Source of the DNA: Fodinibacter sp963747405 | Lineage (GTDB): Bacteria > Actinomycetota > Actinomycetes > Actinomycetales > Dermatophilaceae | Direction: 5' to 3' | NCBI GenBank assembly: GCA_963747405.1 | Contig: CAVVFG010000018.1 | Location: 62,001 to 126,000, forward strand | DNA: 64,000 nt | Shown here: positions 16,263 to 24,772 of the stretch, piece by piece | Layout of the letters: every line of letters starts with the position of its first letter | How positions within the stretch are numbered: the first letter of the stretch is position 1 | Notes under the pieces: model-generated | The model's input: the letters and a program-made list of their open reading frames with translations, nothing else | The model's database searches: none | What the model was told of the DNA's origin: nothing | Made by a program: the position numbers and the translations under genes

Positions 16263-16577
16263 ATGTCACACCCAGTCGTGCACTTCGAGATCATCGGCAG
16301 CAACCCTCAGGCGCTGCGAGCATTCTTCGGGGAGCTCTTCGACTGGGAGTTCGACACCCCCTCGCACCGGCATCCGGGGCGGCGTGGAGGGCGGCCCGGG
16401 GCGCACGCCAAAGGCGCTGTGCTACGTCGCGGCGACGATGTCGAGGCGGCGCTCCGGCAGGCCGAACAACTCGGCGGCAGCCGGGTCATGGGGCCGGCCA
16501 CCTCGCCCTCGGGCCTGGTTGTCGGCCACTTCACCGACCCGGAGGGCAATCTCGTGGGAGTCGCCGGCAGCGCCTAG
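16263..16577 (+). pseudogene. VOC/glyoxalase-like gene with internal deletion and compensating frameshifts
   Basis: The ends are normal for the family: MSHPVVHFEIIGSNPQALRA and FFGELFDWEFDTP at the start, DVEAALRQAEQLGGSRVMGP and GHFTDPEGNLVGVAG at the end. Between residues about 34 and 58 the open frame gives SHRHPGRRGGRPGAHAKGAVLRR, unlike the family, whereas the +1 frame of the same bases gives GIRGGVEGGPGRTPKALCYVA, which matches the family's middle strand. So the frame shifts after DTP and shifts back before DDVEAAL, and about 20-25 residues are also lost. At 104 residues it is shorter than the usual 125-135. The product, if made, is probably misfolded; sequencing error is less likely because of the deletion. 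Confidence 0.7.
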
Positions 16578-16669
16578 CCCGAAGCGTCAGCCACAACCGA
16601 TCACGGCCGAGCTCGACCACCTGCCGGTGTACGCGCTAGGGAGGGCCGGCAGCACCGGGACCGACCCGG

Positions 16670-17848
16670 TCAGGCGCTGACGCATTTCCGCGAGTCGGTC
16701 ACCCCCCGGTCGGGGGCCGGCTCGCGGCGCGGCTCCGCCTGGCGGCGCGGGGCCTGGAGCCGGCGGCGCGCGGGACGCTCGACGAAACGGTGCACGGCCC
16801 ACGCGAAGCCGGCCAGCGTGCCCACGAACCCGGCGACGACCAGGGCGCTGGCCCACCAGGTCCCCTGCGCCCACACCCGCAGCGGGTGCACGAACGGCTG
16901 CACCAGCAGGTGCGTCATGTACAGGGCGTAGGACGCCTCCCCCGCGGCGACGACGACCGACCAGGACAGGGCGGTGGCCACCCAGCCGCTGGAGCCCGCC
17001 AGGGCGGCCACGCCGAGCCCGAGCGCCGGCGCCACCCAGTAGTGGCCGGCCGAGGCGGCGGGCACCAGCGCCAGCACGACCAGCGTGGCCGGCAGCACCG
17101 GCACGAAGCGGCCGAGGCGGGCGCCGCCGCGCACCCAGGCCAGGCAGAGCAGCATCCCGCCCACGAACTCGCCGAGGATGCGCACGTAGAACATGTGCTC
17201 GAGGTTGCCGTTGGGCAGGGCCATCGTCGCGAACACGGCGAGCATCGCGGCGTACGACGCCGCCGCAAGCGCGAGGGCGGGGCCGGCCCGCCGCACCCGC
17301 ACTGCGGCCACGAAGAGCAGCGGCGCGAGCAGGTAGGCGAACCACTCCGAGCTGATCGACCAGGCCGGGGCGTTGAAGCTGGGCCGGTCGTTGAACCAGG
17401 TGTGCACCATGGCGAGGTTCTCGACGTACGCCTGCGGAGTGCGCCGGTGGCCGTCGGCCCCGACGCCGAGGGTGCCCACCAGGGCCGCAATGGCGAGGTC
17501 GAGGTTCAGGGTCAGCACGTGCAAGGGCCAGACCCGCGCGAACCGGTTGCGGACGAAGTCGCGGCTCCCCCGCCAGGAGAACGAGCCGAGCCGGTCGGCG
17601 TAGGTGTAGGCCAGCACGAACCCGCTGAGGGGGAAGAAGAGGTCGACCCCCAGGTAACCGGCCCGCATGAACGTGTCGAGCGGCGACAGTGCCGGCACCA
17701 GGGCGAGCAGGTCGTCGCGGTAGTGGAAGAGCACGACCCAGACCGCCGCCACGGCGCGCAGGCCGGTGAGCGCGGGCAGCGAGGGGCGCACGGCGGGGGT
17801 GGACGTGATCCGGTCCACGCTGCCAAAGCGCCTCGAGCGGACCCACAT
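16670..17848 (-). CDS. Acyltransferase-3 family membrane protein (OafA/YrhL type)
   Basis: About 392 residues with ten or so transmembrane segments. Family features are LPALTGLRAVAAVWVVLFHY with the His-containing first helix, GYLGVDLFFPLSGFVLAY, the RNRFARVWPLHVLTL block (R-x10-H type), and WSISSEWFAYLLAPLLF. These enzymes move acyl groups from the cytoplasm onto surface sugars, peptidoglycan or lipids. I chose ATG 17848 because the sequence upstream (MRFVARSMGNVG..., from 17971) is basic and not family-like. The C-terminus ends in a basic Pro/Arg-rich tail. It is convergent with the VOC fragment; nothing nearby points to a specific acceptor. Confidence 0.88.
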   Translation of the reverse strand: MWVRSRRFGSVDRITSTPAVRPSLPALTGLRAVAAVWVVLFHYRDDLLALVPALSPLDTFMRAGYLGVDLFFPLSGFVLAYTYADRLGSFSWRGSRDFVRNRFARVWPLHVLTLNLDLAIAALVGTLGVGADGHRRTPQAYVENLAMVHTWFNDRPSFNAPAWSISSEWFAYLLAPLLFVAAVRVRRAGPALALAAASYAAMLAVFATMALPNGNLEHMFYVRILGEFVGGMLLCLAWVRGGARLGRFVPVLPATLVVLALVPAASAGHYWVAPALGLGVAALAGSSGWVATALSWSVVVAAGEASYALYMTHLLVQPFVHPLRVWAQGTWWASALVVAGFVGTLAGFAWAVHRFVERPARRRLQAPRRQAEPRREPAPDRGVTDSRKCVSA

Positions 17849-17998
17849 CCCCCAGCCGCGGTCGTCGCCACCGCGTGGACGCGGCGCAGGGCCACGTCGT
17901 CGCAGGTCATGGGGTGGATGCCGTTCCGTCACCCGGCCCACATTCCCCATCGACCGTGCGACAAACCTCACGAGCAGCGGCGACCCCGCCCCCGGGCG

Positions 17999-18442
17999 TC
18001 AGGCGCAGAACTCGTTTCCCTCCGGGTCGCGCATCACCGCCCAGTGCACGCCGAGCTCGGCGTGGTCCTCGACGAACGTGGCGCCCAGCGACTCGAGCCG
18101 GCTCACCTGCGCGGCCACCCGCTCACGCTGGTCGTCGAGTGGCACCGACGGCCCACCCCCGGCGAGGAGGTCGATGTGCACGCGGTTCTTGACCGCCTTG
18201 GCCTCGGGCACCTTCTGGAAGAAGATGCGCGGCTGGCCCTCGGCCTCGATGGCGGAGGCGTCGTTCCACCGGTCCTGGGGGATGCCGTTGGCCGCGAGGA
18301 AGGCCGGCCAGTCGGCGAAGCCTCCCGGCGGGCCGGGGACGGCGTAGCCGCGCTCGGCGAGCGCTGCCGCCCAGAACTCGGCGAGTGAGCCGGGCTCGGC
18401 GGCGTCGAAGACGACCTGGATGGGAGCTGTCGATCGGTCCAT
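17999..18442 (-). CDS. VOC-family (glyoxalase-like) protein
   Basis: 147 residues with two beta-alpha-beta-beta-beta units of the VOC fold: IQVVFDAAEPGSLAEFWAAAL in the first half, RIFFQKVPEAKAVKNRVHIDL and then VSRLESLGATFVEDHAELG and WAVMRDPEGNEFCA in the second. The last motif is the typical C-terminal signature of the glyoxalase-like domain. The HIDL and E-x-N-E-F positions could carry metal ligands. The ATG at 18442 was chosen because the fold begins there; the longer frame upstream is a shadow of helD. Substrate unknown. Confidence 0.85.
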   Translation of the reverse strand: MDRSTAPIQVVFDAAEPGSLAEFWAAALAERGYAVPGPPGGFADWPAFLAANGIPQDRWNDASAIEAEGQPRIFFQKVPEAKAVKNRVHIDLLAGGGPSVPLDDQRERVAAQVSRLESLGATFVEDHAELGVHWAVMRDPEGNEFCA

Positions 18443-18523
18443 CCCGGAAGTGTGCCGCGGCCCACCGACAGCCGGTCCCGCGTTCTCACCCGATCTCGCT
18501 TTCGCCGACACCGCACCGCGCGC

Positions 18524-18529
18524 TACCAT
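18524..18529 (+). promoter_or_regulatory. Putative -10 of the HelD-like gene
   Basis: TACCAT is preceded 17 bp upstream by a -35-like TTCGCC (18501-18506), placing the transcription start about 9 nt before ATG 18545, so the transcript has a very short leader. No ribosome binding site is obvious. Confidence 0.4.
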
Positions 18530-18544
18530 CGTCGGTTCGCCAGT

Positions 18545-20647
18545 ATGGACATCACTCCCAGCCCGAGAGGCGGATCCGCCGTGCCCACGCCGACCGCCGA
18601 GACCTCCTCCACCGACCCCACCGCCGCGCCCGACGGCGTCCTCGCTCGCGAGCAGGCCCACCTCGACCACGCCCGCGCCGAGCTGCGGCGGATGCGCGAG
18701 AGCACCGACCGGCTCGACGCCGCCCGGGCCACCGACGCCTGGACGAGCGAGCTGCTCGGCCGGGTGCTGGCCCGCCGGGTCGCCGCCCTGCAGGACGACC
18801 CGCGCACCACCTTGTTCTTCGGCCGCATCGACACGCGCACGGGGCACGGCGCGGAGACCTTCCACATCGGGCGCCGGCACGTGTCGGACGGCCGCGGCGA
18901 CCCGGTCGTCGTCGACTGGCGCGCCCCGATCTCGACCGCGTTCTACCGCGCCTCACCGGCCGACCCGATGGGGGTGGAGCTGCGCCGCCGCTTCGGCGTC
19001 GACCGCGGCCGTCTCACGGCGTACGAGGACGAGCGCCTCACGGCCGGCGACGCGACGGCACCCAGCGGCATCCTCGCCGCCGAGATAGAGCGACCACGCA
19101 GCGGCCCGATGCGCGACATCGTCTCGACCATCCAGCCCGAGCAGGACGAGATCGTGCGCAGCGACATCGGCACCAGCATCTGCGTGCAGGGAGCACCCGG
19201 CACCGGCAAGACCGCTGTCGGCCTGCACCGCGCCGCCTGGTTGCTCTACTCCTTCCGCGCCCAGCTCGACCGCTCGGGCGTGCTGGTGGTCGGCCCGAAC
19301 CGCGCCTTCCTCGACCACATCGGCGCGGTGCTGCCCTCCCTGGGCGAGGCCCGGGTCGGCCACGCCACCATCGACACCCTGCTGGACCACGGCCGGGTGC
19401 GGGCCGAGGACCCCACCGGCGTGGCGATGCTCAAGGGCGATGCGCGCCTGGCGCAGGTTCTGCACCGGGCCGTGTGGGCACACGTCGGGCGGGCCGACGA
19501 GGCGATGGTGCTGCCTCGCGGGTCGCGGCGCTGGCGGGTGCCGGCCTACGAGATCCAGGACGAGCTCGACGCCCTCGTCGCCCGAGGGGTGCGCTACTCC
19601 GCCGGCCGCGACCTGCTCCCGCAGCGGCTCGCCCACCGCGTGCTGCTGCAGCTCGAGCGCTCGGGCGACGCCCCCGACGACCGGGTGCAGGACACCGTGG
19701 CCCGGTCCGCCCCGGTGGCGGCCCAGGTGCGCCGCCTGTGGCCGGCGCTCGACCCGGCTGCCGTCCTCTTCCGGCTGTTCTCGGATGCCGCCACGCTCAC
19801 CGCCGCGGCGGACGGCATCCTCACCACCGAGGAACAGGGAATGCTGCTGTGGGAGAACCCCCCTCGCAGCAAGGGCGCAGCCCGCTGGTCACGGGCCGAC
19901 CTGGCCCTGCTCGACGAGGTGGCCGACCTGCTCGACCGCACCCCCAGCCTGGGGCACGTGGTGCTCGACGAGGCGCAGGACCTCTCCCCGATGCAGCTGC
20001 GCGCCGTCGGCCGCCGGGCGTCGACCGGGTCGCTCACGGTGCTCGGAGACATCGCCCAGGGCACCACCTCGTGGGCCACGCGGTCGTGGGACGACGCGAT
20101 GGGCCACCTCGGGCGGCCGGGGCACGAGCTCGTCGTGCTCGACCGCGGTTTCCGCGTGCCGGGGCTGGTCATCGACTTCGCCGCCCGGCTGCTGCCGCAC
20201 ATGGCGCCGGGCCTGGGGGCGCCGCGGTCGGTGCGCGACGACCCCGGCCGCCTCACCGTGGTGCCCACCGGGCGCGGCAGCCGCCCGGCCGCGGTGACCG
20301 AGGCGGTGCGAGACGCGCTCGGACGCCCGGGGTCCGTGGGCGTCATCGTCGCGGATGCCGGGATCGCCGCCGTGAGCACCGAGCTCACCGCCGCGGGGGT
20401 CGCCCACGGCCGGCTCGACGCAGAGCACGGCGACGACGAGGACCGGCAGGTCGAGCTGGTGCCGGCCAGCATCGCCAAGGGCCTGGAGTTCGACCGGGTG
20501 GTGGTCGTCGAGCCGGCGGCCATCGCCCGGGCGGAGCCCGACGAGCGCACCGGCCTGCGCCGGCTCTACGTCGTGCTCACCCGTGCGGTCAGCGAGCTGA
20601 CCGTGGTGCACGCCGAGCCGCTGCCGAAGGCGCTGTCGGCCGGCTGA
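18545..20647 (+). CDS. HelD/HelR-type RNA polymerase-recycling ATPase (UvrD-like helicase fold)
   Basis: 700 residues with an N-terminal helical region (EQAHLDHARAELRRMRESTD), then VVVDWRAPISTAFYRA, Walker A GAPGTGKTAVGLHRAAWLL near residue 216, an arm-like insertion, Walker B HVVLDEAQDLSPMQLRAV, GDIAQGTTSW and the late UvrD motifs (ASIAKGLEFDRVVVVEP, RRLYVVLTRAVSELTVVH). These match actinobacterial HelD proteins, which free RNA polymerase from stalled complexes; the Streptomyces member HelR protects against rifamycins. Start ATG 18545 is chosen over an upstream in-frame ATG because the extra segment is basic and unconserved. Rifamycin resistance here is inference only. Confidence 0.9.
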   Translation: MDITPSPRGGSAVPTPTAETSSTDPTAAPDGVLAREQAHLDHARAELRRMRESTDRLDAARATDAWTSELLGRVLARRVAALQDDPRTTLFFGRIDTRTGHGAETFHIGRRHVSDGRGDPVVVDWRAPISTAFYRASPADPMGVELRRRFGVDRGRLTAYEDERLTAGDATAPSGILAAEIERPRSGPMRDIVSTIQPEQDEIVRSDIGTSICVQGAPGTGKTAVGLHRAAWLLYSFRAQLDRSGVLVVGPNRAFLDHIGAVLPSLGEARVGHATIDTLLDHGRVRAEDPTGVAMLKGDARLAQVLHRAVWAHVGRADEAMVLPRGSRRWRVPAYEIQDELDALVARGVRYSAGRDLLPQRLAHRVLLQLERSGDAPDDRVQDTVARSAPVAAQVRRLWPALDPAAVLFRLFSDAATLTAAADGILTTEEQGMLLWENPPRSKGAARWSRADLALLDEVADLLDRTPSLGHVVLDEAQDLSPMQLRAVGRRASTGSLTVLGDIAQGTTSWATRSWDDAMGHLGRPGHELVVLDRGFRVPGLVIDFAARLLPHMAPGLGAPRSVRDDPGRLTVVPTGRGSRPAAVTEAVRDALGRPGSVGVIVADAGIAAVSTELTAAGVAHGRLDAEHGDDEDRQVELVPASIAKGLEFDRVVVVEPAAIARAEPDERTGLRRLYVVLTRAVSELTVVHAEPLPKALSAG

Positions 20648-20654
20648 GGCCAGG

Positions 20655-20928
20655 GCGCGACACCAGGTGAGAGCGCAGGCCGGCGCGGTGTCGCGCGCCG
20701 GCTGGACCACACGGCCAGCGTCGGCAGCAGCACCGCGATCCGTCACGGCCCGGACAGCAGGGACCCGAGGTTGCCCGCGTCGCCGATCGGGACCACCGAG
20801 AAGAGGTCGAGGGCCCCCGCGACCAGGACGACGAAAAGGAGCCACCACCACAGCTCCGGCCGGCCGGCACGCCCCGTGAAGTCGGCGTACGTGGCCACGA
20901 CGGCGCGGATGGCCTCACCCAACGACAT
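20655..20928 (-). pseudogene. DUF805 membrane protein gene, broken by a stop and a frameshift
   Basis: It starts like DUF805 proteins at ATG 20928: MSLGEAIRAVVATYADFTGR, then RPELWWWLLFVVLVAGALD. The frame closes at TGA 20745-20743 after 61 codons, but the same frame continues IAVLLPTLAVW, which is the family's next block. The following block then appears one frame over as VVQPARDTAPACALTW, matching the family's VRRLHDTGRSGW region. Intact members have about 110-130 residues. A short membrane peptide could still be made. Its ATG overlaps the stop of the upstream small gene (TGATG). Confidence 0.75.
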
Positions 20929-21173
20929 CAGCCGGCAGCCTCGAGCGGTTCGGAGGGCGAGGCCGAGGCCGCCAGGCCGCGGACGAGGACGTCGACGAGG
21001 TGCGGCACCTCGGCCGAGTCGACCTGCATCGTGCCGACGCAGGTGCTCCCCCGCCAGATCGAGAGCACGACCAGCGCGTGGTCGGGATGCCAGGAGACCC
21101 GCATCGCGCGCGCTCCCCCGCGGGCGTCGAGTACCACCTCGCCACGCAGCGGGATCGGGGAAACGTCGAGCAT
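20928..21173 (-). CDS. Small hypothetical protein
   Basis: 81 residues, starting MLDVSPIPLRGEVVLDARGG at ATG 21173. It has a predicted beta-rich first half (EVVLDARGGARAMRVSWHPD, then HALVVLSIWRGSTCVGTMQV) and a helical end (VPHLVDVLVRGLAASA). I do not recognise a characterised family. The spread of hydrophobic residues and the absence of low complexity suggest a real small soluble protein. It overlaps the start of the DUF805 remnant and lies next to an IS5 remnant, so its promoter region may have been remodelled. Confidence 0.6.
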   Translation of the reverse strand: MLDVSPIPLRGEVVLDARGGARAMRVSWHPDHALVVLSIWRGSTCVGTMQVDSAEVPHLVDVLVRGLAASASPSEPLEAAG

Positions 21174-21214
21174 GTCTCATCATGGCTCTGGCCGCCGTGG
21201 GGCACCAGACCTGG

Positions 21215-21430
21215 GGCCTGTCCGCTCGTGCGTGGAGCCGGATGACCCCGGCGCGAGCTGGCAGTCCGGCACGGTACGTGATGGCGAGCTTGTCGTAGCG
21301 GGTGACCAGGGCGCGCCACTGCGTGATGGCGGTGCAGGAGCCTTCGACGACGTTGCGGTCCAGGTACGCGCGCCGAGCTCTGCGGCAAGGTCCCGCGACG
21401 CGGCCCCGGTGCGGTGCTGATGGAGACACG
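21215..21430 (-). mobile_element. IS5-family transposase remnant, internally deleted
   Basis: Minus-strand translation gives two transposase pieces in different frames. About 21366-21418 reads HQHRTGAASRDLAAELGA, matching the YRTG...WRDLPAEFG block near the N-terminus of IS5 transposases. About 21230-21370 reads YLDRNVVEGSCTAITQWRAL and TRYDKLAITYRAG, the C-terminal RNVVE...RYDKLALTYRAG block with the catalytic Glu. The whole central part, including the two Asp of the DDE triad, is gone, so the element is dead. Inverted repeats were not recognised. Confidence 0.75.
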
Positions 21431-21431
21431 C

Positions 21432-22145
21432 CTACCTGATGGCGCGTCGCCCGGTTGGTCCGACACTCTCGGCCGCGCACGGGCGGGGGGGCGCCGGGCG
21501 CAGCGACTCGGGCGCGAAGACCCACAGCTTCATCGCGAGGAACTTCATGGCCGTCGCGGCCGCCGTCGTCACCGCCACGACTAGCGATTCCACACTCGTG
21601 GGGGCCTCCGGCATCGCGGTTTGGAGCAGGGTCAGCCCGGCGGTGGTCATGCCGAGGGTCGTCGCGAAGACGACCAGACCCTGCACCTGGTGGCGCGCCG
21701 CGCCTGACCGCCCGCGCACTGCGAAGGTCCATCGCCGGTTCGCCCAGGTGTTGGCCACGGCTGCGACGAGGAGGGCGACGGCATTGGCCGCCGGCGCCGA
21801 CGCCACCACCTCGCGCAGAAGGCCGAACCCGCCGAGGTGGAGCACCGTGCTGAGCGCCCCGATCACAGCGAAGAACACGATCTCGGCGCGCATGGTCCGG
21901 GGACTTCGTGCCGGCCGGCGGCCGATGCGCTCGGCGACCTCGTTCACGCGCTCGGCCGCCACGTCGCGACGGATCGCCTTGAACCCGCACTGGGCGTCGG
22001 AGAACCCCACCCCGAGCGCGGCGTGCAACAGCAGGTTGTAGCACCGTGAGACGAGCTCGCGCCTCGGCGCGCGCACCACCTGCGCTGAGGGGTGGCGGCG
22101 GGTGCCGATCGCGACGTCCGAGTGCCCGGACGGCAGCGGCGCCAC
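21432..22145 (-). CDS. GtrA-like membrane domain plus the tail of a broken glycosyltransferase 2
   Basis: The open frame from ATG 22145 starts in the middle of a GT2 domain (SGHSDVAIGTRR, RRELVSRCYNLLL, FSDAQCGFKAIRRDVAAE). It then jumps over about 70 family residues to a GtrA domain of about 150 residues: MRAEIVFFAVIGALSTVLHL, NAVALLVAAVANTWANRRWTF, and two further hydrophobic helices ending near FLAMKLWVFA. GtrA proteins help flip lipid-linked sugars. The GtrA unit has its own ATG at 21893 and could still be expressed; the GT2 part cannot work. See the adjoining N-terminal fragment. Confidence 0.65.
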   Translation of the reverse strand: MAPLPSGHSDVAIGTRRHPSAQVVRAPRRELVSRCYNLLLHAALGVGFSDAQCGFKAIRRDVAAERVNEVAERIGRRPARSPRTMRAEIVFFAVIGALSTVLHLGGFGLLREVVASAPAANAVALLVAAVANTWANRRWTFAVRGRSGAARHQVQGLVVFATTLGMTTAGLTLLQTAMPEAPTSVESLVVAVTTAAATAMKFLAMKLWVFAPESLRPAPPRPCAAESVGPTGRRAIR

Positions 22146-22151
22146 GAGCGG

Positions 22152-22465
22152 CTACAGCGCGTCGAGGCCGGTCGAGAGGTCGACGTCCATGTACGCGAGC
22201 ACCGTGGCGTCCGAGCACGACCAGACTGCTTCAGAGCCCGGCCGCGGCCCTTCTCGGCGAGCCGCACCGCCACGACGTCGGGCAGGGTGGCCGCGAGCCG
22301 TCGGGCGACCAGCCACGTGCCGTCGCTGCTCGCATTGTCGGCGATCGCGATGCGGTACGGGTAGGGGAAGGTGCGCACGAGGTGGTCGTGGAGGCTGTGC
22401 ACGGATGCCGAGAGGGTCACCTCCTCGTCGTGCACCGGGACCACGACTTCGAGGACGGTCGTCAC
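22152..22465 (-). pseudogene. N-terminal fragment of a GT2 (dolichol-P-mannose synthase-like) glycosyltransferase
   Basis: GTG 22465 begins TTVLEVVVPVHDEEVTLSAS and continues IAIADNASSDGTW and VAVRLAEKGRGRALKQ, a standard GT2 nucleotide-sugar site. Just after ALKQ one G is missing near 22231, because the family's VWSCSDATVLAYMDVDLST appears only in the next frame. That frame then meets an in-frame TAG (GLDAL-stop, near 22152) before the family sequence resumes in the following ORF. With a further deletion downstream, the original gene (GT2 fused to GtrA, about 400 residues) has at least three lesions. The start overlaps the stop of the GT39 gene (GTGA). Confidence 0.8.
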
Positions 22466-24534
22466 CGGGACGCACCTCCCACCGGCTGGGTCAGGTCGTA
22501 GAACGTCTGGCCACCGATGGTCAGCTCCGTGTACGTCTGCTCGACCCAGCTCGCGATGTCGCTCGCGGCCGAGGAGCCGCCGTTCTGGCCGCCGAAACCG
22601 CTGCTCTGGAGGTAGTAGTGGATCCTTCCCTCGGTGACGTACTGCTTGAACTGGTCGAGCGTCGGGCTCGGGTCGCTGCCGTTGAACCCGCCGATCGCCA
22701 TGACCGGCTGCTCGCTGGCGAGCTGCAGGCCCGCGGCGTTGTGCGACCCGACGGCCGCGGCGACCCAGGTGAACGCGTCGGCATTCGCCTTCAGGGCGCC
22801 CACGACGGCGGCATCCGGTGTCGTGGCGTCCAGCAGGCCAGCCATCCCGCCACCGGCTCCACGGGTACCGGCGGCCGGTCCTCCGGCGACGCCAGGCGCC
22901 GGTGGGGCGCCCGGCGGCATGCCGCCACCTCCCCCCGGCACCCGGCCGGTACCTCCGTCCGGGGCCCCGGCGGGGCCGCCACCCAACCCGCGCCCCGGCA
23001 TCCCGCCCGCTCCGTTGCCGATGGACGGCCCTGCGGTGACGATCGACCCGGAGTGGGTCGTGGTGAGAGTCGTCGCGCTGTAGGCCGCCGGGGCGGCTAG
23101 GGCGGCCAGGACCGCCGCCGCAGCGACAGCGCCGGCCGCACGCCGAGGCAGGTGTGCGACGAGGAGCAGCAGCACGGCAGCGAGACAACCCACGACCAGT
23201 CCGCCGAACCGCAGCCAGTCGCCGTAGGCCGTGGTGCGCGACAGCAGCACGAACGCCCAGACGGCGCTGGTGGCGCTCGATGCAGCGAGCACGACGGCCC
23301 CACTCGCCCGGCCACGCCGCTCCCACGCCTCTCCCGCACCCATGCCGACGAGGGCGGCGATGGCGGGGGCCAGCGCGACGACGTAGTACTCATGGAAGAT
23401 TCCCTGCATGAGGGAGAAGGTCAGGGCGGTGACGAGCAGCCAGACGCCCATGACGAGGTAGGCGGCGCGGCGCGCGTCGGTGCGCGGCGCGCGGCCGCGG
23501 AACCAGAGGCCGGCGCCGAACAACAGCAGCGCCGTCGGCAGCAGCCAGGAGATCTGGCCGCCGACCGACTCGGAGAACATCCGCCAGATCGTGCCGGTGC
23601 CGGAGTTGGGGCCGCTGTTGCCGACCGAACCGACCTCGGTGCCCTCGATGCGGCCCAGACCGTTGTAGGCGAAGGTCAGCTCCAGGAAGGAGTCGGTCTG
23701 GCTGCCGCCGACGTAGGGCCGCATGCTCGCGGGCACCAGCTCGACGACCGCCACCCACCACCCGCCCGACGTCGCGAGCGCCCCGACCGCGGCCAGGCCG
23801 CCGAGCAGGCGCCGGCGCAGGCTCGTGTCGGCGCAGAGCAGCCAGACCAGGCCCAGGGCGGGCAGGACGAGGAAGACCTGCAACGTCTTGGTGAGGAACC
23901 CGAAACCCGTGAACAGCCCGGCGAGCACCATCCACCGGATCGACCCTGAGTGGACCGCGCGCAGCGTCGCCCACACGGCCAGGGCCATGAGCAGGGTGAG
24001 CAGTGCGTCGGGGTTGTTGAAGCGGAACATCAGCACCGCCACCGGGGTGAGCGCCATGACCAGCCCCGCGAGGAGGGCGGCCCCGTGGCCGAACCACCGG
24101 CGCACCGTGGCATGGACGACAGCGACGGTGCCGACTCCCATCAGCACCTGCGGAAGGAGGATCGCGAACGAGCTGAGGCCGATCATCCGGATCGACAACG
24201 CCATCACCCACAGCCCCGCCGGCGGCTTGTCGACGGTGATGGCGTTGCCGGCGTCGAAGCTGCCCCAGAAGAAGGCGGACCAGGAGTCCGCCCCGGCCTG
24301 CCCCGCCGCAGAGTAGAAGGAGTTGGCCCACCCCGCTGAGGTGAGGTTCCACAGGTACCCGCCGAACGTGCCCAAGAGCAGCGCGAGGTAGGCAGGTCGC
24401 GCCCACCCTGGGTCCTGCTCCGGTCCACGAACGAGACGCTCGACGCGACCACCGGTGCGCCCCTCGGTCGAGGCGGTGGGCTCGGCAGCCGCGGGGAGGG
24501 TGGGTCCTGGGCTGGTGAGTGTCGCCGCGTCCAT
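22462..24534 (-). CDS. GT39/ArnT-like membrane glycosyltransferase
   Basis: 690 residues. A hydrophilic N-terminus of about 45 residues is followed by multiple membrane helices with the GT-C signature: WANSFYSAAGQAGADSWSAF, FFWGSFDAGNAITVDKPPAG (catalytic Asp region), and MFRFNNPDALLTLLMALA. After the last helix comes a Gly/Pro-rich linker (about residues 530-590) and an extracellular C-terminal domain (VMAIGGFNGSDPSPTLDQF; YYLQSSGFGGQNGGSS). Such enzymes transfer a sugar from a polyprenyl phosphate on the outer face of the membrane. ATG 24534 has GAGAG upstream. The GT2/GtrA gene that may have supplied its lipid-linked donor is now broken. Confidence 0.88.
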   Translation of the reverse strand: MDAATLTSPGPTLPAAAEPTASTEGRTGGRVERLVRGPEQDPGWARPAYLALLLGTFGGYLWNLTSAGWANSFYSAAGQAGADSWSAFFWGSFDAGNAITVDKPPAGLWVMALSIRMIGLSSFAILLPQVLMGVGTVAVVHATVRRWFGHGAALLAGLVMALTPVAVLMFRFNNPDALLTLLMALAVWATLRAVHSGSIRWMVLAGLFTGFGFLTKTLQVFLVLPALGLVWLLCADTSLRRRLLGGLAAVGALATSGGWWVAVVELVPASMRPYVGGSQTDSFLELTFAYNGLGRIEGTEVGSVGNSGPNSGTGTIWRMFSESVGGQISWLLPTALLLFGAGLWFRGRAPRTDARRAAYLVMGVWLLVTALTFSLMQGIFHEYYVVALAPAIAALVGMGAGEAWERRGRASGAVVLAASSATSAVWAFVLLSRTTAYGDWLRFGGLVVGCLAAVLLLLVAHLPRRAAGAVAAAAVLAALAAPAAYSATTLTTTHSGSIVTAGPSIGNGAGGMPGRGLGGGPAGAPDGGTGRVPGGGGGMPPGAPPAPGVAGGPAAGTRGAGGGMAGLLDATTPDAAVVGALKANADAFTWVAAAVGSHNAAGLQLASEQPVMAIGGFNGSDPSPTLDQFKQYVTEGRIHYYLQSSGFGGQNGGSSAASDIASWVEQTYTELTIGGQTFYDLTQPVGGASR

Positions 24535-24740
24535 CTCTCGACACTGGCGGTTCCCGCTGTGGGCCGACTGTGGTGGCCCTGTTCGCCGAGGGTCAGCATT
24601 CTGCACGCCGCAGACCATCGGCAGCTCTTCCGGGAACACAACGAGTAGACACCCCGGTCGCCGCCCCGGTGACGACGTCGAGTCCCTACAGCGGGGGGTC
24701 AGACGTCGGGGTCTTGCATCGCCGCCCCACCCATGGGAAC

Positions 24741-24762
24741 CTTGCTGGACCGTTCCAACAAG
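24741..24762 (+). promoter_or_regulatory. LacI-type operator in front of the inositol operon
   Basis: The arms CTTGCTGGAC and GTTCCAACAAG meet at a central CG; 8 of 10 arm positions are symmetric. A central CpG palindrome is the hallmark of LacI-family sites. It overlaps the AAGGAG ribosome binding site of the first gene (ATG 24773). The LacI-type regulator encoded last in this operon is the candidate binder. No clear -35/-10 pair could be assigned. Confidence 0.65.
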
Positions 24763-24772
24763 GAGCCGCCGG

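Noticed and set aside
24535..24772. Short gene in the gap before the inositol operon
   Set aside because: The open frames here are extensions of neighbouring genes without their own ribosome binding site or recognisable product; the gap holds regulatory sequence.
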